A stretch of 64,000 nt of DNA from Multifurca ochricompacta (Eukaryota > Basidiomycota > Agaricomycetes > Russulales > Russulaceae): NCBI GenBank assembly GCA_022496185.1, contig WTXG01000018.1, positions 62,001 to 126,000 of the forward strand. The letters are read 5' to 3'. Each line of letters starts with the position of its first letter. Position 1 is the first letter of the stretch. Below, piece by piece: positions 20,416 through 29,510 of this stretch. The position numbers were made by a program, and so were the translations under genes. The notes under the pieces were generated by a model. That model worked only from the letters and a program-made list of their open reading frames with translations. It was not told the DNA's origin and made no database searches.

Positions 20416-21148
20416 TCACCAACTCTCCAATACAGGCCCACTCTTCCAGCGCCCCGCACCAACGCCAGGAACAATTTGCGGGGACTTTTGAATCCCCCAT
20501 TCCGCCTTGAGCGCATCCCGCATGCGGGTCACGGGTACCAGAGTACCCCTTAGCCGTGCGCGTGTAAGTCCGATCCACCAGTGTCCACGAACGTCTTGAA
20601 TGCGTAATATCACCTCCGTATCGTCGCGTCCTGGGTCAATGCGCGTGCGGGAAAAAGGCACCACGGCACCGCGCGACCCGTGTCGGTGTGCACCCACGAT
20701 GAGTAGCTGCTTCGGCGCGCCAGCGGAGGGAGGAATAATGTGCAAAATGCGTACTACGCGCGAGCGAGCGATGAGCAGCAGTGTGGCGAAGCCCACGCCG
20801 AGCGAGAGATGGCCGAGACAGAGCCCGGCGCGTTGCCATGCAGGACGTCTCATGGGAGTGTCACCGGGCTTTTCGGGCGGAAGAGTCCACTTTGTCCACG
20901 TTAACTCCGTCATTGTGAACTGACAACGTGTCACTTAGTAAGGAGTGGTAGGACGGATGGAGGGGGGGGGGGATGAGGCGAACGCACGTCACCAGAAGGT
21001 CGGCCACGATGAACCCCCAAGTGAATCTTCCCCACCATGGCTGGCGAGCCTCATAGAAGGGAACACCGTGAACATGTTGCATATGACCATATCTTCTTAT
21101 CCTTTTGCGTTGAAAGAGATTCCACAGTCGTTGACCTAGCGCGGACAT
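20416..21148 (-). CDS. Two-segment membrane protein, 219 aa, possibly TMEM223-like
   Basis: Exon 1 is 20993-21148 (ATG at 21148; MSALGQRLWNLFQRKRIRRY, then WWGRFTWGFIVADLL as a membrane segment). Exon 2 is 20416-20919 and begins FTMTELTWTKWTLP. The donor is GTGACG and the acceptor GTCAG; phase 0. Exon 2 has a second hydrophobic segment (LCLGHLSLGVGFATLLLIA) and then a soluble beta-rich domain (VVRILHIIPPSAG, RGAVVPFSRTRI, TEVILRIQDVRGHWWIGL). The order of Arg-rich N-terminus, two membrane segments and a C-terminal beta domain recalls the mitochondrial TMEM223 family; this is a resemblance from memory, not demonstrated. The stop is TGA directly after Trp. Confidence 0.7.
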
Positions 21149-21417
21149 TGATACGCAATGGTAACAACTTCGTACGCAGCGCGTAACTGGCGGACGGACG
21201 GAGATGATCGCGGTCCGACTGGCCAGATTTACCCGTCCCGGCCCGCAATGCCCTATCCTGCATTTCGCTGTTCCGCTGTGACGAAGCTCCGGAGCCCCGC
21301 TCATTTCTCCGGAATTGTTCTCCCCTTACTTTTACATATCATATCGATCATATTGGGGTCATTGAGTTGAGCGCTGCTGTTCATCATCGGGCACGTCCAG
21401 CAGTCTTCCGTCCAACA

Positions 21418-22176
21418 ATGTCTTTCGTCAACTCATACAAGGCACCAGAAGCGCCTGTCTTGCCAAGCAAGTATCTTGGCCCTGATCCCTACGACATTAA
21501 TTTCTCGTTCCCAATTGACGAGTCCTCTCTCGAATCGGATCGCGTCAAACTGACACCTTTTATACCGAAACTCCATGCCCAGGAATATTGGGACCAGAGC
21601 ATGAGGGCGCCTGAGTTATACCGCTTCCTATCAGTAGAATTCAAGACTATCGATGACTTTCTTTTCCTTCTCGAGACCCGCGTTCGGTGCAACCCAAATC
21701 TTGTTTTCTTCGCCGTCATCGATAAAGGGCGAGGTGGTAAATTGGCCGGCGTCATTGGGTTAATTAACACGGAGCCGGTCAACCTAAGCACGGAGATCGG
21801 ATATGTGGTCATATTCCCGGCATACCAACGCACCTACGTCGCGTCCAATGCAGTCGGCATATTGTTACGGTATTGCCTCGAGCTCCCGACAGCGCCCCGC
21901 CCGGGACTCGGGTTGCGCCGTGTGCAATGGATAGCGCACACGTATAATCGGGCATCATATAATGCTGCAGTGCGCATGGGTTTCAGATACGAGGGCACGC
22001 TACGATGGCATTGGGTCCTTTTAAAAGGGAAAGAGGGAAATGGCTCATCGATCAGAGAGGGTGATCCTATTAAATTCCCTGCACGGGACAACAGTGTACT
22101 GTCGTTCTGCGCGGATGATTGGGAGCAGGGTGGTAAAGAGCATGTCGAGCAAGCCATTAAACGTCTGCTGGTATGA
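21418..22176 (+). CDS. GNAT-family N-acetyltransferase (RimJ/RimL type), 252 aa
   Basis: Single-exon gene. The first in-frame ATG is at 21418 (MSFVNSYKAPEAP). The fold markers run in order: an N-terminal DRVKLTPFIPKLHAQEYW strand/helix, a central VFFAVIDK, then GGKLAGVIGLINTEPVNLST and EIGYVVIFPAYQRTYVASNA (motif A, acetyl-CoA binding). They end with LRRVQWIAHTYNRASYNAAV followed by RMGFRYEGTLR, the classical motif B of RimJ/RimL-type enzymes. Such enzymes transfer acetyl from acetyl-CoA to small molecules or protein N-termini; the substrate cannot be read from the sequence. Length is normal for the fungal members, which carry a ~50-residue N-terminal addition. No frame slip is present. Confidence 0.9.
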   Translation: MSFVNSYKAPEAPVLPSKYLGPDPYDINFSFPIDESSLESDRVKLTPFIPKLHAQEYWDQSMRAPELYRFLSVEFKTIDDFLFLLETRVRCNPNLVFFAVIDKGRGGKLAGVIGLINTEPVNLSTEIGYVVIFPAYQRTYVASNAVGILLRYCLELPTAPRPGLGLRRVQWIAHTYNRASYNAAVRMGFRYEGTLRWHWVLLKGKEGNGSSIREGDPIKFPARDNSVLSFCADDWEQGGKEHVEQAIKRLLV

Positions 22177-22295
22177 GGTGTGTCGGGGGTCACGTGTTTT
22201 ACATCACTCCATTCCATTCCACCACCAGTGCGGTGTTGTTGTAACTTGTAACTGTAACTGTACCTCTGCATCATTACTTCATTACTTCTCACTTC

Positions 22296-23939
22296 ATGAT
22301 CGACGAGATGCGCAAGGGTGATGACCTAACCCACCAGCAAACTTCTTCCTTATCGCAAAGCTCGAGGCCACCACCTCCACCGTCATTACCACCACCTCCA
22401 CCTTATTCGAATGAGCAGAGCACCACCCACTACGTTGTCGCCACGGTTCCTTTCGAACCCAGAGAGTCTGCCGGGGTGCGCTTCATCAAAGCATTCTTTG
22501 TCGCAATTCTAGTATGGGTTATTGCTGGAATCTTCGTATCATCCGTTGTCGAACTCTCTACGCTGCCCAGATCGGCTCGGTGGGTGAGTGCAGTCAAGCG
22601 TTCCTAGACGTGCCCCGATTGGTGACTTGGGGGACTCAGAATATTATGAAGGATAATATAACTATTCCAGCAATTGACGACGGCCACATCGACAATTGCG
22701 CCCCGTGGACGGGCATATCTGATCGAATTCACCCACCTCTTCCGCAGTTCTCCTCCGGCGCTTGGTCGAGCGCTAAGTTTAACCTGCCTGCTGACGTAGG
22801 CGTCTACTTTGTCGCCCATGGTGTGCTCGCATCTGGTGATTTATACGTGAGGGAGTCGTACGAAGCAAAGGATATTTCAGTAAAGGTGTTTATGCGTCAT
22901 CGTGGCGCAGAAGTCCTCTCTCGTGCTACCATTTGCCAGCTCAGCCGAGATGACGGACAAATCGGTATTGGTATTTTTGTACGCAGTTCGCGTTTTCTTT
23001 GTTAATTTCTATGCGTTGACTCTCCCTTGTGCAGACCCCGCGCAGTTGGTATTCGCGCTGGCTCACTCTTCGAAGGAACGATGTGCACTTCGTCGTCGTT
23101 GTGGAGCTCCCATCCAGTCGCAGCGCAGTTCGTTATATGCCATCTTTCCATGCAAATTTGCCTATGTTTTCTTTTGCTCTGGATGATCTGTCCAATCTTC
23201 GGTTCGGTGACGTCATTTTGAAATCGACAAATAGCCCTATAAGAGTTCAGGTAGTTGGATACTCTTGCTTATGTCTGTGCTGTTGCTAAATCCCGTCAGG
23301 GAATGATTGCAAACACTATGGAAGTGCATTCGATGAACGGTGGTATTCGTGGCGCCCTCAACGTCACCGATCATCTTACACTCATGACTACCAATTCGCC
23401 TATCTCAGTGAAAATCGGCGCAGAGAATCGGCGGCCTGATAAGTCGACGGAAATGCTTATCAAGACCAGCAATGGGTTCGCGTCCTCCTTCTAGTTGCTT
23501 TCATTTACTGAGCTATCCGGTTAGACTTATTGAAGCCAACATATCCCTGACATCAAGCACTTCACTTGGGGCAGGTGGTACCTTTGGCGTGCACACATAC
23601 ACCACTAATGGACCCATTAAAATCGTCTACAACGATTCTCCCGTGGACTCACTTCTCAATTTCGACGCACAATCGACGAACTCACCTGTGCACACTGTCT
23701 TGCATCGTGCCTACGAGGGTACATTCGCCATTCAAACCACAAATGCTGATGCAGTGCTCAGTAATCTGCGTAACGTCGAGGATCCTTCGGGCCATCAACG
23801 CAGACGAAGGTTATCCTCGCACTATGTGAGCAGGCACATCGTGAACGGCGACGTCAAATGGGAGCCATCAAGCGATAATGGCCAATGTGGTTCAGTTAAT
23901 ATTGCAACGACCAATGATTTGATCAATTTAACCATTTAA
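22296..23939 (+). CDS. Single-pass membrane protein with beta-repeat ectodomain (DUF7330-like), 477 aa
   Basis: Five exons: 22296-22583, 22640-22978, 23035-23250, 23300-23475 and 23525-23939. All phases agree; the fourth donor is the weaker GTTCGC. The N-terminus is cytosolic-looking and Pro-rich (RPPPPPSLPPPPPYS). One membrane segment follows (FIKAFFVAILVWVIAGIFV, about residues 67-85), then a long ectodomain. The second half repeats a short strand motif: STNSPIRV, TTNSPISV, TTNGPIKI, STNSPVHT and TTNADAV at spacings of about 30-45 residues, as in right-handed beta-solenoids (DUF4097/DUF7330-type). The function is unknown; surface or secretory-pathway location is inferred from the anchor topology. 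Confidence 0.8.
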
Positions 23940-24849
23940 CGAGCTATTCCGGACCTTACTATGTGTAACGTATTCGTACATATTTGTCGTGGTGAAATAT
24001 TATTGCCTTTGCAGCCCCTGTTAACTTCTTTTTTACACAGCAACAGCAACAATGACCCCGGACAGGATAAGGTCGGGTCCAGCCAGATCCTGGTGAGTGT
24101 AGGTTTTTTATTATGAATGTAGAGGTAAGTTCGGCGTTGTGTTGCTCCAAGTACCTTCCTCCGTCCGCCCGGGGCTACATGCATGCCTGTGTGGCCTCGA
24201 TAGATTTTCCATAACTTCCTGAAGATGTGATCGGAGAAGTGATGATGCTATAGTCACCACGGACGTCATTGGGCAACGCGTCGTAGCACAACGCCCGCGA
24301 TCCACTGCCATCTGTAAAACCCTGGCCATCCTCAGCCCGATGTTTGGCAAAAAAGAGCTAGGCGACAGTTTCATCGCGGTACTGGCAACTTTCTCTTAAA
24401 AGCGACTCGATGCCACTGGAAGCACAAACAAGATCTGAGCCCAACTTCATCTCAGCATGTCTGACGAGTCCATACCCGGAGCGTCGTCGTTCTCGCGAGA
24501 ATCCTCATCCTAGTCTCCTTGATTGTATAGTAGGAGAGATCCCCTGGTTGGCCTTTGTGTCGTCTCACTACTGTAAGCCAGCGTTGAAAAATTGGATCCA
24601 TAGCTTGATTGCCATACATACCATAGGATTTTCCAATCCTATTTTTTCATAAATAGCCAGACAACGAGATAAAGTATTCTTGATACTATCATCGACAGCC
24701 TTGAAGTGTTCCGCCAGGTTGGCCTGCCTTCCACGTGCCCTGAGGGGTTAGGGTTGTGGGTGCGGGGTGCGCCAAAGTCAAAGGCGCCGCCGGTCGTCCA
24801 CCACCACGTTGACCTGATAACAAAAAACCTTCATCTCGGCCTCGTCAAC
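23940..24849. other. Intergenic
   Basis: 3' flank of the beta-repeat gene and promoter of LSM4. No supportable gene. Just upstream of the LSM4 start lies cctcatctcggcctcgtcaac. Confidence 0.4.
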
Positions 24850-25589
24850 ATGGTAATATATTATATTCATATGAGTATTACCTGAATGTCTCAATCGAAT
24901 GATTCTTTTCCTTTTCTTTAGTTGCCATTATCACTTTTAAATGCCGCACAGAACAAGCCTATGGTCCGCACCCTGCACAACTTCTTGCAGGGTTCGCTCG
25001 TTGACGTTCACATTCACACACATTCTCGCAGTTGGTTGAGCTCAAGAACGGAGAAACGTTAACGGGCACCTTGTCAACTGCGATAACTTTATGAACATCA
25101 CACTCCGTGAGGTATACCAGACAAACGCAGACGGCGACCGCTTTTGGAAAGTCAAAGAATGCTACATCCGCGGTAGTACGGTGCGTGGACGCTCATCACG
25201 CTCTCCAACAGGACACGGTCTACATGCGATCTGTTTCGGTGTAGATAAAGTACCTGCGCGTACCGGACGCGCTGCTGGACGTGGTAAAAGAGGATCAGAC
25301 GCGCGCACGGGAAGCAGGCAAAGGCGCGCGGGGTGGCACGCATGTCGGTGGCGTAGGACGAGGTGTGTCGCACGTACAACCCCTCTCCAGGTATACTCAC
25401 TCGATATGCATTTCCCGTCGCAGGTCGCGGTGGGACCGGAACTCTACAGCGAGGTCGGTCCTTTTGCTCGTCTTCTCATATCATTCCTTTGGGCTCGTAC
25501 TCAGACATGCTCACACACCCCTTTCAGGTCGTGGTGGTGCACGCGGTGGGCCACCGCGTGGGGGACGTGCGCGCGGGAGAGGAATATGA
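24850..25589 (+). CDS. LSM4: U6 snRNA-associated Sm-like protein LSm4 (one apparent frameshift)
   Basis: A subunit of the LSm1-7 (cytoplasmic mRNA decapping) and LSm2-8 (U6 snRNA) rings. Exons: 24850-24852 (the ATG alone), 24922-24963 ([14 protein letters not shown]), 25032-25180, 25245-25362, 25424-25453 and 25528-25589. Sm motif 1 reads LVELKNGE..., [15 protein letters not shown]; Sm motif 2 reads CYIRGST / [14 protein letters not shown]. The tail is the usual RGG-type extension, spread over three exons ([18 protein letters not shown], ending RGRGI). At 25059-25061 (acgttaacggg) one T is missing relative to the family's [14 protein letters not shown] block: the raw frame stops 20 codons into exon 3 while the +1 frame resumes the Sm domain at once. 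In a core gene this points to an assembly error. Confidence 0.92.
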
Positions 25590-25878
25590 CACCGTCACTA
25601 TTCTCACTTTCGTCTGCCCCAGCTATGTATACAACTACTTTGTAATCATCGACATAATGGTGCTAGTGACGACTAGAAGAGTAGATGGGCGACAAACTCG
25701 GCAAATTGAGGATTGTGAAGGATTGGATGATTGCGATTGATGAATTGATGACAGGTTAGCTTACGATTAATCAGAAAACACGGTTGATGGATCCAAACGA
25801 ATGTCCCCGAGACCAAGAATTTTAGTTAGATAGAGCCAGGACAGCGGTTGGTCCATCTCCATTATACCCACCGTCCCC

Positions 25879-27630
25879 TTAACACCCTCTTCCAGATAAG
25901 TTATCCTCTGCCACCTCAAACTGTAATCGCTCCGATCCATCAGCATCCTGCTTCCGTACCCATGATCCCTGAAACACGTGCGGGCCCATTGACACCATGC
26001 GCAAACGCGAACCTGGCCGGCGCATTAAGGCTTGGGCATCCGCCAGCCCGAAACGCGCAATGGGAGAATTAGGTGAATTGAGAAATTCGGCATCCGCGGC
26101 GTCGGGCGTCGTGGGAATCCAATGTACGTGTAACTTAAGCGAGCGGAGATTGCGTGCCCTTTCGATCGCGCGCCCGATTGACTCCTGAGAGGCAGAAGAT
26201 AAAACCATGTCAGTGTGAGCGGATGCTGTTTGACGGATTGGAAGGCTCACGGCATCACGACTTGCTACAGCGCAGGAGAGCTCTTCGAGCCGCGGAAAGA
26301 GCTCGCAGACGCACTGCACATCCTCTAGCGTAAGCTGAGTCATGTTGACGAGGAATTGGCGTAACGTGCCCGCGTGCCTACGAGCGAGCGAAAGTAGGAA
26401 ACACGAGGGATACTCGTCTGACCTGCCGTCGAGAACGCGTATAGTGTAAAAGATTCGAGCGATGGGCGCGGCGTAAGCGTACGCAGCCACGCCCAGAGTT
26501 GCACAGGACCTTGCAGATCGACGGAGGAGGTGCGTACGGTGAGCCTTTTCAGAAGCGGCAAAGGCTCATCGCGGTCAAGTGGGCGAGCAAGCCAGGGCGG
26601 AGATACTCTGTATCAAGCGCAACGAGAGCAGGAAGCGAGGCGAGTATGTCCGGGATGGCGCCACTCGGCGCGCCTTTAAGTCGTAAGTCGCGCAAACGCG
26701 GAAGTTGTGAGAGTACGGCGATAAGTATAGTTGCAGGAACTCCGGCGCAACGCTATGTAATGCGCATTGAGTGCTTTGTAAGTAGGTCATGATACGATCA
26801 TGAATGATGGTGTATACAACGCCGAGTTCGAGTTCTATGAGCGTACTGCCAAGAAGAGGCGCCCAGCCTTGCAGAACGCGCGGTGGGCCGTTCATACACC
26901 ATACCGCGACTTTTTTCAAGTCAGGAAAGGCGTTGATAAGAGTCCACGCGTCCTCTCCAAGATCGCTATAAGTGCGAAGGGTAAGCGCACGTAAGGGAAG
27001 CGGCGGAGAATGACGAGGAAAGATAGGAAGGCGGCGGGTGAAGCGGATGTGTCATCGATCCATGTGAAAGAATGCAAGTTATCACAAAGGCGGAGAGCTT
27101 TGAGCACGGCTTCGGTCACTGTTGGGTAGGTTGCATGCAGGACACCTAAGAAGGGAAACAGAGATGAGCTACGTCCGCTAGCAGGGGGGGGGGGGTCACA
27201 AGTAAGTGAAAAAAAAAAAGAACGGAGCAGCAGAATCATGCACTAACAGCGAACGGCGCGTCCCAGGCTATCGCGCACTCGAGCCGAGAAAGAGAAAGGA
27301 CTCGACCTGTTTCACGGACATGCCGTACGTGACGAGCGAGCTCAGGTCTCCGGAGGAGGGTATAAGCAGGGTGGACTACGTCACTACCCTGACATCTGAA
27401 TTAAGTATGATCGCTAAGTCGGGCAAAAGTTGCTAGATACTAACTGATTTATGATCCCATAGCCTAGTACGCGTGTCTGTGTCGAGAGTACGATACAAAA
27501 GTGGGGTAGCGGCGTGGTTAAAAGTGCTGTTGGTGAGAGCAGCTGCGTAGAGGTCGCGCCTATCGGTGAGATGACCGAGAACGGAGTAGAAAATGTCCGT
27601 TGGTATTGAATGATGGTGTGAGAGGGGCAT
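25879..27630 (-). CDS. F-box protein with leucine-rich-like C-terminus (several apparent frameshifts)
   Basis: The ATG is at 27630. The N-terminal F-box reads IPTDIFYSVLGHLTDRRDLY and continues NHAATPLLYRTLDT. Later exons encode HPAYTLLRRPELARHVRHV, then repeated amphipathic Leu-rich blocks (VTEAVLKALRLCDNLHSFTW, SQLPRLRDLRLKG, IPDILASLPALVALDTEYL, PLPLLKRLTVRTSS). The last ~195 residues are in one frame ending SGRGC at 25879. The intron with donor GTATAC near 26810 is clear; that after the F-box is unresolved. Single missing bases are implied near 26995 (GGGG to GGG), 26578 and 26435 (AAA to AA). F-box proteins bind Skp1 and present substrates to SCF ubiquitin ligases; the Leu-rich part is the likely substrate binder. 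It sits divergent from DPH5, with 168 bp between the two starts. Confidence 0.75.
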
Positions 27631-27798
27631 ACCTTGGGAGGAGAGTAGGAGTAGGAAGAGGTGCGAAATCACCCACATCCACAGATTATAGTAGAGAGGT
27701 AGACCGAGAAGGCCGAGTAGGTGAGGTGGGGTGGTGAAGAATGGTGAATCATTCGTCATCCGTTCCGCCCTTGAAACCCTTCCTCTTCTCTCACTCAT

Positions 27799-28860
27799 AT
27801 GTTCTACATAATCGGACTCGGTCTTTCTGATGAGAAGGACATCACTCTACGTGGTTTAGAGGTAATGAAATTCATTATTTTCATCTAGTTCTTTAACTTT
27901 AACCAATATCATAGGCCGTGCGATCATCTACACGCCTCTACCTTGAGGCATACACCAGCATTCTCATCGTGCAGAAGGAGCGCTTGGTACGGTCTGATCT
28001 CCGAGTTTCCCGCTCTCCCCGAGTTCACCATCCCAACTCTGGGGGGTAAAGGAAGAGTTCTATGGCAAGCCCCTCATCCTCGCGGATCGTGATATGGTCG
28101 AGACGGAGAGCGACGAGATCCTGCGAGACGCACATACACAGAATGTTGCTCTCCTCGTAGTTGGCGACCCTTTCGGTGCAACGACGCATACCGACATCCT
28201 CCTTCGCGCCCGCGCGATTGGCATCCCAACGTGCGTCATCCACAACGCTTCTATAATGAATGCTGTTGGTGCGTGCGGCTTGCAGCTGTACAATTTTGGC
28301 CAGACCGTCTCGCTCGTCTTCTTCACCGATACCTGGCGCCCTGACAGCTTCTACGATCGCCTGCGCGAGAATGTGGATCTTGGAATGCACACGCTCATCT
28401 TGTTGGATATTAAAGTTAAGGAGCAAAGTGAAGAGAATCTTGCCCGGTGTGTTTGCATCTCTGTGCTTTTTGTAGCGTGCCGACGGGATAATTATACAAA
28501 GTGGCACACAGTGGACGTAAGATTTACGAGCCACCACGATACATGTCGATCCCGCAAGCGGTGGCGCAGCTCGCTGAAGTTGAGAAAAAGAGGCAAGGCG
28601 GTGTGGTCATACCAGAACGAACCCTCGCCATTGCGCTCTCACGGGTTGGTGGTGGCCCGGATAACGAGCGCATCGTATGTGGGACACTTGCTCAGCTCGG
28701 GGAGCAACCACCCAATGTTTTCGGCGAGCCTCTTCACAGCCTAGTGATTGTTGGTCGGCGACTACATCACCTTGAGGCTGAGTATGCCGAGACATTTGCG
28801 GTAAACCCGATATTGTGGAGAGAGGTTGCGCAGAACGTGTATAATTGCAACTTTGACTGA
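27799..28860 (+). CDS. DPH5: Diphthine methyl ester synthase (DPH5)
   Basis: A SAM-dependent methyltransferase that methylates the modified His of elongation factor 2 during diphthamide synthesis. Exons: 27799-27861 ([20 protein letters not shown]), 27915-27986, 28052-28446 and 28512-28860; 292 aa, typical length. Family signatures are intact: [25 protein letters not shown] (about residues 81-94), [46 protein letters not shown], and [16 protein letters not shown] after the last intron, whose phase-2 junction rebuilds an Arg codon. The C-terminus has the usual [11 protein letters not shown] strand. No frame slip is needed. It is cytosolic. Confidence 0.96.
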
Positions 28861-28961
28861 GTGGCACACATTCTTGCCTGTACGCGATGCGTTATTTGAC
28901 GCCTGAATCAGAAGAGGATCACTCAGTGGGACATGTGCCTCCATCCGTTATGGTGATACTA

Positions 28962-29510
28962 TCAAGGTGTTCTAAGGTACCTTAACAACAAACCCCGCAT
29001 ATTCTGACGTAGTGCTTGACTTGTAGAGGCCATATGGTCATACAGCCGCGCCTTCTTCCTCTCCTCTTCTATCAACATCTCCTCAAATCCACGTAACTGC
29101 CTCCATGATGCCGGGCGCAATGAGATATATGGGAACTTTTGTGTTATCCTTTCTAGTGCTTCACCCGCCGATAGGCGATCGGACATGACTAGCAATGCCA
29201 TCGCAAAGTCAACGCCCTCACCGGTGCCATCACAGTGCACGAGGACAGGGTAGCCAGAGCGTCGTACGTCCGCGAGAGCGAATAGTGTCGCAGGCTCGTC
29301 TATGTAGGCGCACTCGGTGCCATATGGGTAGGACCCTTCACAGTTCCGCGCCGCGGCGACATTATAGATTCCTCGCGCACAGAGTTCAGCGGGGTTGACA
29401 AGTGAAAAGATATCTGCGAAGAAGAGGCCCGTCGCAATTTCTTCGGGCGGGAGGGGATAGGTTGGAGGCTCGGGGCCAAAATGGTTGTAAGAAGTGAGAC
29501 TCTCTGACAT
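28962..29510 (-). CDS. Dual-specificity-phosphatase-fold protein lacking the catalytic arginine
   Basis: Single exon, ATG at 29510 (MSESLTSYNHFG), 182 aa. The sequence follows the plan of small DSP/atypical phosphatases: an early strand pair (GLFFADIFSLVNPAELCARG, IYNVAAARNCEG), CAYIDEPATLFALADV, then the P-loop YPVLVHCDGTGEGVDFAMAL. In an active enzyme the loop is HC-x5-R; here Cys is present (residue 93) but position 99 is Gly, with no Arg at the expected place. The C-terminal helices (LSAGEALERITQKFPYISL, LRGFEEMLIEEERKK) are as expected. I therefore read it as a pseudophosphatase, perhaps a phospho-binding or scaffolding protein. It is convergent with DPH5; the two ends are 101 bp apart. 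Confidence 0.75.
   Translation of the reverse strand: MSESLTSYNHFGPEPPTYPLPPEEIATGLFFADIFSLVNPAELCARGIYNVAAARNCEGSYPYGTECAYIDEPATLFALADVRRSGYPVLVHCDGTGEGVDFAMALLVMSDRLSAGEALERITQKFPYISLRPASWRQLRGFEEMLIEEERKKARLYDHMASTSQALRQNMRGLLLRYLRTP

Noticed and set aside
25281..25589. GC-rich unspliced frame with RGG repeats as an independent protein
   Set aside because: It is exons 4-6 and the introns of LSM4 read through.
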